A stretch of DNA of 64,000 nucleotides, taken from Urechis unicinctus (taxonomy: Eukaryota > Annelida > Polychaeta > Xenopneusta > Urechidae). The stretch covers positions 21,192,459 to 21,256,458 of the forward strand of contig CM067345.1 of assembly GCA_034190875.2 (NCBI GenBank). Reading direction: 5' to 3'. The notes beneath the pieces are model-generated. The model was not told the origin of the DNA. It saw only the letters and a program-made list of their open reading frames with translations, and did not search any database. How positions within the stretch are numbered: the first letter of the stretch is position 1; each line of letters opens with the position of its first letter. The translations under genes and the position numbers were made by a program. This document shows, piece after piece, positions 41,866-54,171 of the stretch.

Positions 41866-42589
41866 TAATGGCCAGGAGTAAAAATAATTATGGCGATTCT
41901 TCTAGCCTTTGTAACTGGTCGACGTAATGTTTGCCGAGGAAACATGTGACAATTAAGTCCAATGTGCAACTCGCAAATTGAACGGAAGTGGGCTGCTTCA
42001 ATCACGGCAAGCAAGGAAGAAAGCGCATATGTAGGCACTAGTTCTTGGACAAATAATTACATTGCCGCTGTTGTCATTGAAATGCAGCTGCTGATATAAA
42101 TGGGTTTTTTTTAAACTCAAGGGCCAAAGGAAACGTTATAATAAAGTTGAAACACAATTTACCTATGCATAAAATGTGTTGATTGTCGTTGTTTTTTAAT
42201 GCATCAGCTTTACACTTAACTTGTGTAGCTTAACTGCTACTTTAGTCTCTATAATCTATTCGCTTTGATTACAGATTAAAACTTTCTATAAACAGCGAGC
42301 AATATCTATAATATCTACAGCTCATGTATTGTGTAACAGTAAATTGTCCTTTTTGTATTAAGTGGCAGCTCAACCAGTCAATTTACGAATTGAGACATGT
42401 ACCAGATAAAGCAATCCCCCTTCCGTTTAAGTGTTTTCAATAATCAGAGATCCACACTTCTATGTATGGTATATTCACGTAGACTTTATCGTCAACTTCA
42501 TCAGGCAGACATTACATTTCAACCATATGAAATGAAAATGTTATCTACAATATTTTCTGTGTTTAGACCAGATCCTTTACAAAACGCAT

Positions 42590-43250
42590 TCATCTTTTTG
42601 GCAACCCCTCCCTTGTGGCACAATGACATTGCTCTAAACGCGACACATTGTATGAAATGTATTTACGAAGACCGGAACCGAAGAAAATCTGTATTAGTAT
42701 TACTTTCACTTTGATTGTACGTTTATCAAGGGACACATCATACCTCTTTGTTTTGTGTATTTGCAGCCACTGTGATTGCATTAAATCGACCAATACGTGT
42801 TACCCATATCCTCCGTTTATTTGTCTATCAATGTTGTATTCCTGTCTATCAATGTTGTGAATGTGCGGCAAGTCATACATATAATTGCATTGATTCTACC
42901 AATTCGTCCCTCCAATATCCTCTTTTTCTCATTTTATTAGTCTCTAAAGGTTAGCAATGGAACCCAGATATATCACGTTTGCCGCAAATATCTATCTGTC
43001 AATCACCTACATGACCTCATACTATAGGGAATTTTCCCTATGTTTAATTTCGTAATCTATATGCAATCGAGGAAGTGTTCGAGTTCAAATGCACTGTATG
43101 ATGATTGATTTAGTATTTGCCATAGTTCCTAATCATTAAATAATTTATGTTGGCCAAATATACAGCTAAAATGCGGCAGTGCATGAAAGATGATAAAACA
43201 CACTGTGCCAATGTAGCAATCTAGTTATCTGTGATCACAATTTATAGCCG
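42590..43250. repeat. Diverged copy of 37640-38600
   Basis: Shared landmarks are aacgcgacacattgt, tttcactttgattg, catatcctc and the ggttagcaatggaaccc / ggtttgcaatggaaccc block. One translated segment (ALNATHC..CIYED.NRR) is retained in both copies, but longer frames are not. Confidence 0.6.
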
Positions 43251-44539
43251 TAAGTCTTTTGATTTATATTTATAAGTTCAATGCAGCATCACCTAACGGT
43301 TACTATGAAGCAGAACTAATCTAACATAAATGCAAGTGTGGCGAATATATCTTTGTGAATGGGAGCCGTTGCTACAATGCAATTGTATCTAAGTAGCTAT
43401 AACTCAATCGTTGTGGTACCGACATAGCCTCAGTTTTGCACAATGGAACGAGCGTTTTAGTGCCTGCGATATTGTAATTCCATCATGCTCTGACTTCAAA
43501 TTAAACTATCAGTTATGTCACAAATTCACAAAACTTGCACAAAAGATGAAAATATAGTCAGTTAACATTGTCACTTAAAAAGTGACATTATGTTTATAGT
43601 TGATTTAAATGTTACCCTTTTAATGACCAGTTATGACCTGCGATCATAACGCAATTTATGAGAATTGCGAACCTAATCTTTTTGCCTCCATGTAACTACT
43701 CGGCACCGTCCGCCTTCAGTTGGCCTTAATCGGTCAACCAATCCCTTTACCTCAGGTTCGCGGTTGAACGGCACGCGGCCGAAATCACCAGCTTCCTCCC
43801 CGGAGGTTATAAAACCCGAGGTCCATTGTTTTACGAAGCAAAGGGAACGCTACGCCATTTTTTGTCTCGATTCTCTCGTTCTCACTCGCATCAGGTTATT
43901 TTGTCAGCATTTGTTCCTTCCCAGCTGATTACGATTACTCTCAAGATTCCACAGCAATCACATCCAGAATTATCAGGATTAGCGCGTAAGTTCCGCCTTT
44001 GCTTTGTTACATAATTTTCATTTTCTATCTCGATATCTGTCCATCCTTCCATCGCTATTGTAATGCTTTCGTACGTTCGCATATTATGATAATTTCACCG
44101 ATTTCACAAACCTATGCCAACAACGGCTTCAAAACAATTTTTGTGTATATTGAGAGTAGTCTAAAGATTTGTGCGATGATCAATGTTGTACACTCACTCT
44201 GGCTTGGGATCTTGCGGCCAGAGCTAAATTTCTGACTTTTTCGTGTTTATTCTTCTTTCCAGAAATTCAACGATCGGATTCTACAGGCAAATCTGACGTT
44301 ACGCGTGACTGTGCGCGAGGCATTTTTAACGACTTAATAGCCGTTTCCTTACCTGCTATTTCTTCTTTGTCAGAGACAACGACTTCCCTTTGTATTGTTA
44401 TGGATGCTTGTGTGACACTTTTAGTTAGTTTTGTCACACTGGCTTGTTTCTTTGGTGTTCTCACCACTATTGTGCCTACTGTACCATTTAGTTAAGCAGA
44501 TTAATTGTTTCCATGACACATGTACAACCTTATTACTTT

Positions 44540-44940
44540 TTTGTGTCGGGAGTTACCAATGTGTCACTTTCTTGACCCAGCAGTTTCGGATTTCGTCAAC
44601 AAATTTGACTCCGAACTGCTGGTGCGTCAGTTATGTTGACCCGGGTGTTGTCTCTGACAAACTTACTGTTGTAATTTGCATTAATTTTAGGAGCACAACA
44701 GTTGTTGTGTTCTCCTTTGTATTTAATCTTGTACGTTTACTCATTATAATTTTCTATCGGGAGTTACCGATGTGTCACGTTCCTGACCCAGCAGTTTCGG
44801 ATTTCGTCATAAAATTTAAACAGGCCGAACTGCTGGTGTGTAAGTTATGTTGACCCGGTGTTGTCTATATGACAGACTTTTTTGTGGCAATTTGCATTAT
44901 TTTAGGAGCACAACAGATGTTGTTGTCTCTTGTATTTTCA
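44540..44940 (+). repeat. Tandem duplication of about 220 bp in the DIRS leader/gag
   Basis: 44547-44720 recurs at 44759-44935. Both contain gggagttaccnatgtgtcac, gacccagcagtttcggattt, cgaactgctggtg and taggagcacaacag. The duplication covers an early coding stretch, so the frame is doubled and broken. Confidence 0.8.
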
Positions 44941-44995
44941 CGCTTGTACATTTCCATTTTTCCGGTCGGTGTGGTTTCGTCTTTTATGACGCTTA

Positions 44996-45525
44996 ATGTC
45001 TTCCATGTTTGTTGTGCCACTGGCCATTCAGGAGTGGGTTACTACCTTTCATGTGTATGATGCCATAATGAACGAACGGTTCCCTCAGGCTCCATCGGAC
45101 ATGTTGACATATATGGCAAATGTGGAAAAGTTGGTCCTCAAGCTTGGCGCCATTACGACCAGGGCTTCTGATGGACAAAATCGTGTGACCATTCGCTTCA
45201 ATGGGGTCAACTTGACTTTGAGCTGTATACAGAAGCCTCTCTTCTAGCAATCCAGGCATCAGTCACACCCCCTCGTCCCTTTAAAAAAACATCCCACACT
45301 CGCTAATCATTCGCCCTTTCGGCACAACACCTGCTGGTCATTTCAACGACAAGGCAGGTGCACGACCCCGAATTGTAGGTTCCCCGCTACCCATCAATGT
45401 TACAATTGCAAAGGAAGCCACGACACATCTCAGTGTAGAGTCCAAGCTAAACCGTTTGTTTTAAAAACCCGCTGGTGGTGCAGCACCTCGAAGAGGTGGT
45501 CACCCCGGTCAATTCAAATAAGCTG
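44996..45525 (+). pseudogene. Gag-like protein with zinc knuckle (DIRS type)
   Basis: An open stretch (44996-45247) with an alpha-helical look is followed, in another frame at about 45280-45480, by a cysteine/histidine cluster (GRCTTPNCRF..H) and a zinc knuckle CYNCKGSHDTSQC. A Gag protein binds the element RNA. The frame change shows it is broken. Confidence 0.6.
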
Positions 45526-45678
45526 GCCCCCTTCCTGCTCGGGTACAACATTAAATAAGAACATTTCATAACGCAGGGCTTTACTTTCGGCTTTTCTATC
45601 TATTATGAGGGCCCTGTTTTTAATCAATTTAGAAAAAATCATGCTAGCAATTTACATTTTCACACTGTTGTTTCAAAC

Positions 45679-46985
45679 ATGCTACAAAAACAAATCTCCC
45701 AGCGCCGCATTGCCGGTCCTTTTCCTTTTCCTCCTTTCCAGCCATTAATAGTGTCCCCACTGGGGGTGGTACCTAAAAAAGAAGAGGGAAAATTCCGTTT
45801 GATTCACGATCTTTCCTTTCTCTTGGACAATTCAGTTAATTCATTTATAGACCCTGACAATGCTGCTGTACATTAGGAGACCCTAGATAATGCTGTGCAC
45901 TTGGTTCAGTCCTTTGGACAGGGCTGTCTTATGGCCAAATGTGACATTCAAGAGGCATTTAGAATAGTCCCCATCCGCCCCTCTGAACGTTGTCTCCTGG
46001 GATTTTCGTTTGACAACAAGTACTATTTTGATAAATGCCTCTCGATGGGATGCCGCACCTCTTGCTCTATTTTTGAATCATTCAGTCAAGCTTTGCAGTG
46101 GGTGGCAATAAACAAACTGGAAGTGTCTGGAATAACTCATATACTGGGTGATTTCATATTTGTTGGTCCATCAAATTCCACAAAGGTGCAATCAGATCTA
46201 AACAACTTCTTGTCTTTCTGTCAAAAATGCAGCATACCAATTAAACATAGCAAAACAGTTCTCCCATCTCCAATTATAATAGCTCACGGTATAGAGGTCG
46301 ATCCTGTAAATATGATGTTGCGTTTGCCACAGGACAAACTGCACAGTTGTGTTGCCATGTTATCTCAATACAACGTTCGCGAACGCTAAACGCTCAGAGA
46401 AATTCAGTGGTTGGTTAATTTTGCATGCAGTGTAGTTAGGCCAGGCTCGTGCGGACATGAATGCATGGCTTTCGTTTATTCGATCATTTAATGGTTGCTC
46501 AGTATTTTCAATAATACCTGGCTGGAGTCAGACCAGATCAAATTGTATCCCGATGCATCTGGCTCCATTGGTTTTGGGTCAGTTTTTGGCTCCAAGTGGC
46601 TATGTGGTCATTGGCCCTCTCACTTGGTTCCTATGTATATCACCTTCAAAGAGTTGTTTCCAATTGTTTTAAGCCTGGAGATCTGGGGGCCTGCCTTACA
46701 GAAACCAGAAGCTTGTTTTCAAACCGGACAATGCCGCTGTGGCAGCAATTATAAACCAGCAATCCAGCAAGGTTCCAACAATCATGATTCTTGTCAGACG
46801 TCTGGTGCTTGCAAGCTTAGAATTCAAGGTTCCTTTCAAATCTCAGCACATCCCTGGCTTTTCAAACATAATTCCTGACAAGATTTCTCGTTTAAATTTC
46901 CAGAAGGCAAAAGCCATAGCTCTCTGGCTAGACCCTCAGCCCACCAAGATTCCTCCTCATCTCTTCTCTCTAAACTCAGACTCCA
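45679..46985 (+). pseudogene. Reverse transcriptase and RNase H (DIRS type)
   Basis: The RT begins with SQRRIAGPFPFPPF and VSPLGVVPKKEEGKFRLIHD. It has CDIQEAFRIVP (motif A Asp) and LGFSFDNKYYFDKCLSMG, and then ILGDFIFVG where the family has two Asp at the catalytic step, so one catalytic Asp is lost. A TAG lies at about 45874, another stop at 46387. RNase H follows from about 46535 with LYPDASGS (Asp), ELFPIVLSLEIWG (Glu) and, after a frameshift, KPDNAAVAAI (Asp), ending near 46985. Confidence 0.75.
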
Positions 46986-47580
46986 GGAAAGTCAACTCCT
47001 AGTTTCTTCTTTATCCCCTTCTTCTAGGGAGGAGTACCGTAGAGCTATAGCTTCCATTTGTTCTGATGTTCATAAAACTGCAGTATTTTCCCCAGCCACA
47101 ATTGACAAAATAGTTACTTTCATCTCCTACCTAATTTCACGGGGTTTTGCACCAACCTCTATCAAAACTTTTGTTGCTGTAGTCTGTTTCTTTAATAAAT
47201 GTCAAGGCTTTCACCACAACATCACATCTTTTGTCATCCAGAAAGTACTGGTTGGCGTGCAACGACAGGGATCCCCAAAAATGCTGACGGCACCATTTAC
47301 TTCCCATTTTACATAAATTGGTAGATGAACTTGTCATCACTTTGGATAATTACCATTCCACTCTTTTCCGTAGTATGTCTCTCGTCACTTTCCATGCTTT
47401 CTTGCCATATATACTAAATAATGTGATCATCAGAAAACGGTTCAATTAACTTTGGTTGTGATGTGCGTACAATAAGCTTTCGTCTCATAGAGGGGGCCTT
47501 CAGTTGCTCATTTCCTGGAAAGCTTCCCATTCGAAAGCTACTTTTTCATGACTCCATTGAACACTGCGTTAGGCCTTAGC
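46986..47580 (+). pseudogene. Tyrosine recombinase, N-terminal domain remnant
   Basis: A plus-strand frame reads SSSREEYRRAIASIC and, further on, FISYLISRGFAPTSIKTFV, typical of the SAM-like core-binding domain of tyrosine recombinases. After about 47300 the frame is lost, and the catalytic Arg/His/Arg/Tyr region cannot be read. It follows the RNase H directly. Confidence 0.5.
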
Positions 47581-47810
47581 TTAGTTTGTGTATTTTGTGT
47601 TCTATTAGCTTAACGTCTAATGTATACTTATTATTTTATCAGCTTAACGTTTAATGCATACTTATCATTATATTAATTCAACCTATAATGTATACTAATC
47701 TTCTGCTGGAACCTTAAGCCGTCTCAGCCGTACTTCTGTTCAATAGTCATACGGCATAAAAGTGTGAGGATTTGAATTAGTCGCACCTTTGCTTTGTTAA
47801 AAAGTAGGAA

Positions 47811-48635
47811 CTATGTCTGGCGCATCATATAATGCGTCATTATTCGTTGAACAGCAGACAGTATCCAAAGCATCAAAACATTGTAGTGCGAATGTAAACA
47901 TTATTTTGGCTATTTAGCGGGTTTACACACACCAAAAAATGTTTCATTTCCATTTTATTTGAGTCTGGAACCGTACCTGTTAACTTATGCAATACTGCGA
48001 GGAACAGCTTACATTGAACGTAATTTTACTACTTTATAAAAGTTCTTTCACTCCCATCATTCGATAGGGTCATAGCCTAAACATCGAACTGCAAAAAGTA
48101 TGCGGTGTCATTAATTTCCTCGTAATAAACAGCACAAATACAATCTAGTGAGTACATGTATTGCTTTGCATCTTTAAACTATTAGGCCAGCCCCCGGTAT
48201 GCAATTGCACGGTTTCATCAATGACATCGCAGCAAATGGCATATGAAGACCCGATTGTAATTGGCAAACCACAGCGGCAGGGGTTCCTTCAAAGAAGCCA
48301 CACAGTCGACATTCGATTTTTTAAGACATGGTAACATTGGCGTTGTTACCATCGAATCGCAATAGTTTTATAATTGAATGTTTTTTGTATTTACTATGAG
48401 CAGAGAAAATGTTTGAAGGTATAAGAAGGTAACTCGATACTGTCTTTATATAAAACCAAATCGACCACAAAGGCATTGGAACCAATCGTGTAAATCAATT
48501 TCAATGCTGTTCAATTTCTGCAAATACCCCTCTCCCCAAACCATTTTGTCACTGTTATCCATTAGCGTCGACAACATTCTATATTGCTGTGGTGCTCTTA
48601 CTTCCCAGTGTATCAACAATTGCAAAAATGCCAGC
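47811..48635. other. Left flank of the Polinton; no gene recognised
   Basis: AT-rich sequence, no exon or element protein seen. It was the target DNA for the Polinton. Confidence 0.45.
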
Positions 48636-48641
48636 CATGAT
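48636..48641. repeat. Target-site duplication CATGAT (left)
   Basis: CATGAT stands immediately before the first element base. The same six bases follow the last element base at 63045-63050. A 6-bp duplication is the known mark of Polinton integration. Confidence 0.9.
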
Positions 48642-49001
48642 AGTAGTAGTCCTCGCACAGGATACTACGTAAAACTTTTGTATATGTTATACCAGAGCCC
48701 CCCCATGGAGTTGCCCACCCCCCAGGATCCCCCCACGCGTTGACCACGTGATCATGTGACGTGTTTGGACTTGCGCCAGGTGGTGATGCTATGTGTCCAC
48801 ATGATATGATGTAATGCATTGTTAAGGTGAGTTGTTGAGTGTTTAAAGGTATTGAGTGGGGTTCTCTAGGAATAACAATGGGTTTAGTAAATATTGTAGT
48901 TGAAGGTATCTATTCAAATGATATACCCACGCCACTTGAGAATGGTGTAATCGTTTGGGATCACAATGAACTTGGGAAGACGTGTTTGATATGTTAGTAA
49001 A
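48642..49001 (+). repeat. Polinton left terminal inverted repeat
   Basis: Begins AGTAGTAGTCCTCGCACAGG and matches the reverse complement of 62784-63044 almost perfectly. It differs by a GC-rich block of about 99 bp at about 48699-48797 that the right copy lacks. The block holds CACGTG and TGACGTG. Confidence 0.92.
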
Positions 49002-49489
49002 TAGGCTAAGTGGCTATTGATGGTTGAGAATAATAATGGATGTTGAGTATAGCTTGGGTTAGGATTACAAATTGTAACACTAAAGTTGTAAACTGTAACA
49101 GATGCGAATAAGGTTGGATTGAAGAATATCTGTGAAGTTTGCTATTGATATGTCAAGTAGTGTAAACGACAATTGGGATTAAGAATGTCTGCTAAGTGCA
49201 ACGACAATGAGCCTTTTCAAATGTAATACTTGGGAATAACAATGCGTTGAGAATGTTTTCGAAATTCGCCATGTGTCAGCTGTAACAGATGAATGAAGAA
49301 GCTTAATGTGGGAAAGAGGTCGTTTGTGTGATGGAGTACTTATCAATGGGTTAAAAATGTTAACACAATCAACAGTGCCGGCTGTGAAAGCTGTGGTCAA
49401 TCTCCCCCATACCTAACATGAGGAAAGCTTTCAACATGGAATTTGAAATTCTACAGGCGACGCCTTCTTAATCCTGAATAATTGTCGCC
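49002..49489. other. Polinton left-arm non-coding sequence
   Basis: About 490 bp with scattered variants of tgtaacagatg and ttgagaat(g/a). No open frame of interest. Confidence 0.4.
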
Positions 49490-49496
49490 TATAAAT
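49490..49496 (+). promoter_or_regulatory. TATA box of the leftmost Polinton gene
   Basis: TATAAAT, about 400 bp before the ATG at 49887. The gap contains a TA microsatellite and may hold a 5' untranslated exon and intron; gtaaga near 49615 could be a donor, but I could not place a matching acceptor in frame. Confidence 0.4.
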
Positions 49497-49628
49497 ATGG
49501 TTCCAATCGTTAGTAGTCACCAAAGCTCATCTCACGAAATAGGAATCACTCCTGTACCACATCATCACATCATAGTCGTGAAGAAAATGGACTCATTCAG
49601 AAACCGAAAATACCGTAAGAAAATTAAT

Positions 49629-49809
<181 letters not shown>

Positions 49810-49886
49810 CATATATCGTGATATGAATATGATTATTTATCTATTTATTTATTTGTGTCGCTGAGAGCAAATTTGACTGGTTTAAA

Positions 49887-50153
49887 ATGCCCTGTGACAA
49901 AGTGGCTGAAATATACATGCAGCTGCGTTCACAGTATATTGAAAACGGTGGATTGACACCTGAAGAGGCTGTTGTGCTAGAACAAATATTAACAGTGGGC
50001 TTAGTAAAATTGGAGGAAACGGAATTCCCTCCCTTTGACTTATACGCACGAGTATTGGATGTTGTTACCAAAGAACTGGTTACCTCCACAGAAGTTATTA
50101 ACTATATAAAAAACCCAGCATTGGTCCCACGATCGATAGCATTCGATTTGTAA
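49887..50153 (+). CDS. Polinton left-arm small protein, 88 aa, unknown
   Basis: Starts MPCDKVAEIYMQLRSQYIEN and is acidic and helical in look, with no membrane segment or known motif. The frame is open upstream of this ATG, so an earlier start or a spliced exon is possible. A poly(A) signal AATAAA lies at 50257-50262, and TATAAAT upstream at 49490. It is the first gene inside the left terminal repeat and the only one on this strand besides the polymerase. The function is unknown. Confidence 0.6.
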   Translation: MPCDKVAEIYMQLRSQYIENGGLTPEEAVVLEQILTVGLVKLEETEFPPFDLYARVLDVVTKELVTSTEVINYIKNPALVPRSIAFDL

Positions 50154-50256
50154 GGATGCTGTCTACGGTGGGGAGTGACCAAATTTGAAACGTGGAGCGG
50201 TGTTGGAGTAACTACATTTCGGGGGATGACCTCATACGAAATAATGAAAGGAAATC

Positions 50257-50262
50257 AATAAA
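50257..50262 (+). terminator. Poly(A) signal of the 88-aa gene
   Basis: AATAAA about 100 nt after the stop codon, followed by an A-run. Confidence 0.5.
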
Positions 50263-50400
50263 AAAAAATGTATTAACCACACTGGTATTTTCATGCTTTC
50301 TGATGATATTTATATACACTTTAAGCGGCGAAGAGAGATGTGTTCCTAGTTAAGTCGGATTTCGAAATGAGGTTTTTTGTCCCGGAACACGTGGTCGGCC

Positions 50401-50518
50401 GAATTAAAGTCTTTGCGCACGACCCTTTGCGTAGCTTCACACTTGAATACAGCGTGTGCGAATAAAAGCGTTTGCACACGGCCCGCTGCGTAGTTTCACG
50501 CTTGAATGCCGCGTGCTC
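50401..50518 (+). promoter_or_regulatory. Tandem 59-bp repeats upstream of the polymerase gene
   Basis: Two head-to-tail units (50401-50459 and 50460-50518) share ctttgcgcac/gtttgcacac, gcgtag(c/t)ttcac, cttgaat and gcgtg. They end three bases before the TATA box at 50522. The position and GC-rich palindrome-like cores suggest transcription-factor sites. Confidence 0.65.
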
Positions 50519-50521
50519 TAA

Positions 50522-50528
50522 TATAAAT
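50522..50528 (+). promoter_or_regulatory. TATA box of the polymerase gene
   Basis: TATAAAT, with transcription expected to start about 30 nt on (near 50552), 40 nt before the ATG at 50592. Confidence 0.6.
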
Positions 50529-50875
50529 GGGGGTGGAAATATAGGAAAAATTCACAATCTGAGTCAGCTATCAGACCCAAGACGATCCAAGATGGAGCCA
50601 GCAAGAAAACGCTTTTGTCGTCGTTCGAGTTCATCAGAGTGTAAGCATGAATTATTCATTTAAATATTATTTATCCTAGTGAATTTAATTCAGAGCGATA
50701 TCCGATGATAGCTACAACTAAATAAAAAAGTTTATCTTGAAATAACTGTATTCAGACTAACGATTGTTACCATTTGGCTTCAGTACTTTGGGAGGGTCCA
50801 AATGATCAGGAATTGATTACATATATGGCGGGATACGAGCGCGATCAAGGTAAAATATCAGTCGAGGTTTTGACA

Positions 50876-51045
<170 letters not shown>

Positions 51046-54000
51046 TGTCATTAGAAGCAGAATCGTGTTGAATGATATCAAATTCACTATTTATTTTAGT
51101 TTTTATTCATTAATCTTTATTTGTGTTAGCTTTGTGGGATAGTGATGTCAATGACTACGAGTTGTCATGTGTCATGGACGAGTATGCGTTGAACGAAGCT
51201 CATCGAGCTCTTGACGAATTAGCTGGCTTTCCCGGTGAAATAGGTATGGATACGATTCATGGATTATTAATTGCGTCTGAACGTGAGCTCAACAAGATAT
51301 ATAAAACAACTATCTACCAACATATTACAATGGAATTTCGGCCTAGCACTATTAATTTCTGTTTGACAGTTGAAGCTAACCAAGCAAACGTGGTAATCGA
51401 CGACGGTCAGCAAGGCGCCGGGGTAATGGAGAATGAAGATGAACCTGGTATGATCTTTTCATATTGTTGCTTGTGATAAATTAGAATCAATGCGGTGATT
51501 TGTTTAACTATCTCACTCTCTCTCGCTCTCTTACTTTTCTTTCAGATGCTCTGGCAACCGAAATCGCAGCGCTCGAACTTAGGCACGGCAATGCCATCCG
51601 GACTTACGTCCGTATACGACCATTGCAGGATGTCTTTAATTTCGATTTGCGCATTCCAATGCCCATACTGAGAGAGGTCATCTTCGATCAGCAACAAGTG
51701 GCCATCAAAATAAATGCCAGCTACGGCTTTATCTTGAGGAATAATGAGAGTGGTGAACTCCGCTACTTTCATTCTTCAATGAATAATGCCCGGCTACTTC
51801 CGGCACCGGTCACCGTGAGAAATGCTGATGATTTCGAAGCTTTCGAGAGGAGGCTCGAACAGGGGGATATTCTGACATGGGCCCGCGATCAGCGCCCCAA
51901 TTCCAAGTGGATGGTTATCAAAGTAACAAACCTGACAGTCTATGTCAGCAAGTTACTAGACCACCCTATTGGTTTTGCCCCTACCAAACTACCTCCTCAT
52001 ATCCGGAACAACAAGGCTGTCCTAGGGCTGGTCATGGATATGAATTCGGGGAGACCATACACGGACAGGCTATGTCTGTTTCGTTGTCTGGCCTTGCAGC
52101 GTGGGGCCCCGCTTCGAGGATTAGCGAAGTTGACGAAACGGCTTTTTCGAGAGACCTATCCCACTGGGGACATTGAAACATTCCCCGGTGTTCCATGGGC
52201 CGATATCGAAAAAGTGGAGGAGCGTTTCAAAGTTAACATTTTCGTGTACCAATGCACTGAAGAGCAGGTAAGCTGAAATATAAATAATTTAAGTGAAGCT
52301 TTACTCAATGAAAGTGTAATTCATAACTGAATATTTTACATGATTGTTTGTTGACAGGTTGCCACACTTGTTAGGCGGTCCCCTACTAACTATGCTGAAG
52401 AAATGTACCTCAATTTACACGAGGCGCATTTCAGTTATATTGTGAACCGGGATCGCTATTGCAAGTCTTACGCTTGCACCACATGTGGCAAACTGTGGAA
52501 ACATGTGGGAATGCTGCATCGGCACCAAACCACATGTATTGCTGAGACAGTGTATCGATATCCAGGTGGGGTCTACCATCCACCACCCACCATTTTCGAT
52601 GAACTTCGTGACGGTGGGTTTGAAGTGGATGAATCCGCCTATCCCTATCGAGCCACTTATGACTTTGAATGTTATTTTGACAGGTCAGACATACCCACCA
52701 ACTCGGACAAGGTGATATGGGAGGCTCGTCATGTCCCCTTGTCAGTCTCCGTATGTAGTAATGTACCCGGTTTCCAGGAACCGGTTTGAAAACATTAGCG
52801 AAGCGGACTATATAGAATGTCAGCGTGCATGGGAGTCTGAAGGGATGACCTGCTTCAAGGACTATTTGAAGTATTACAATAATATTGATGTAGTCCCATT
52901 TCTAGAGGCCTTGGAAAAGCAAAGTCGATTTTACGAGGAGCGTAATATCGACATGTTTAAACAGGGTATTAGTGTTCCAGGTCTGACATTGAACTACATG
53001 TTCCAGGATCTGGATTGCTTCTTCTCATTAGTCGATGAAAAAATGAGGATCTCTATTGGCTCATCAAAAATAACATTGTAGGTGGGCCATCCATCGTTTT
53101 CCATCGATACCATGAAAAGAATGTGACTCGGATCCGACAAGTTCAATATCAGGACCAGGCCAAACTATGCCGTGGTATAGTCGGCTATGATGCTAACGCC
53201 TTGTATCTTTACGCCTTGGCTCAAGAAATGCCCAGCGGTCACCCAGTCAGAAGAGTTGCTCCAGATTTTGCACCTATCACAACAGATCGCCGCCATGTAG
53301 CATTGGAGTGGTTGGATTTTGTGGCTCACACTGACCGCATTCACATCCGTATCCAACGCAATCATTTTTGAGAAGCGTTTTGGTGCGCGACGGTTGCCTG
53401 TAGACGGTTGGTGTGTCCAAAACCAAACCATTTACCAATTTCACGGTTGTTACTGGCATGGGCATCCCTGCACTGGCAAGACACACAATGTCACCCGAGA
53501 TAAAGCTATGGCAGACTTGTTGATGGAGACCCGTCAAAACACGGCTTACTTGAGAAAATTGGGTTATACTGTGGTGGAGCAGTGGGAGTGTGAATGGCGA
53601 AACCAGAAGCGACAAAGTCCCTTGGTGAAAGCCTTCATTAACACCTTACCAACCCCACCTCTACCTGCAATGACCCAAGAGGAAATTCTCAGCCGTGTCA
53701 GAGATGGGTCTTTCTTTGGGATGGTGGAAGTGGATCTTCATGTCCCAGATCATTTGAAAGACCACTTCCAAGAAATGACACCCATTTTCAAAAATATCAA
53801 CATCTGCCGTGAGGATATCGGACCTGTCATGGGCGCGTATGCAGAACAACATAAAATAATGACGGTAAAACCCTTTCCGTTGCGAATGATGTATTTATTT
53901 ATTTTTATTCAAAGAAAGTGCTATAATATCTTAAACTGTACTTTCTCATATCTGGTGATTTTACGTCTTGATGTGTCACAGCAACCATGGAGGTCCTTAA

Positions 54001-54150
54001 TCGGTAGTTACCGAGGCGAAAAGCTATTACTGGCCACTCCGCTATTAAAATGGTATCTAAACCATGATTTGGTAGTCACACGAATCTACCAAACTGTGGA
54101 GTATGAACCAAAGGCCTGCTTTCGTCAATTTTTATTTATATATTCATATT

Positions 54151-54171
54151 TTTTTTTTTTTTTTTTTTTTT
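54151..54171. repeat. T-run in the polymerase gene
   Basis: About 20 consecutive T within a non-coding T-rich stretch that splits the polymerase domain. Confidence 0.85.

Larger units (their letters stand above)
34791..43620. other. Gene-poor AT-rich region with an old internal duplication
   Basis: No gene or element protein was recognised in 8.8 kb. Diverged stretches near 35.27-35.41 and 37.64-38.6 kb are alignable, in the same order, to about 40.67-40.79 and 42.59-43.25 kb. This suggests an old direct duplication of a 3-5 kb segment. Confidence 0.5.
43621..47810 (+). mobile_element. DIRS/Ngaro-like tyrosine-recombinase retrotransposon, decayed
   Basis: Order on the plus strand: terminal region (43621-43876, repeated as a solo copy at 26174-26445), leader with an internal tandem duplication, Gag-like zinc-knuckle protein, reverse transcriptase, RNase H, then the N-terminal part of a tyrosine recombinase. 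This order and the RT type are those of DIRS/Ngaro elements, which integrate with a tyrosine recombinase rather than a DDE integrase. A short resemblance between 43980-44012 and 47770-47805 may be a remnant of split direct repeats. Multiple stops and frameshifts show it is dead. Confidence 0.72.

Noticed and set aside
44267..44467. Lys/Thr-rich minus-strand frame in the DIRS leader
   Set aside because: Antisense to the retrotransposon, with no supporting signal.
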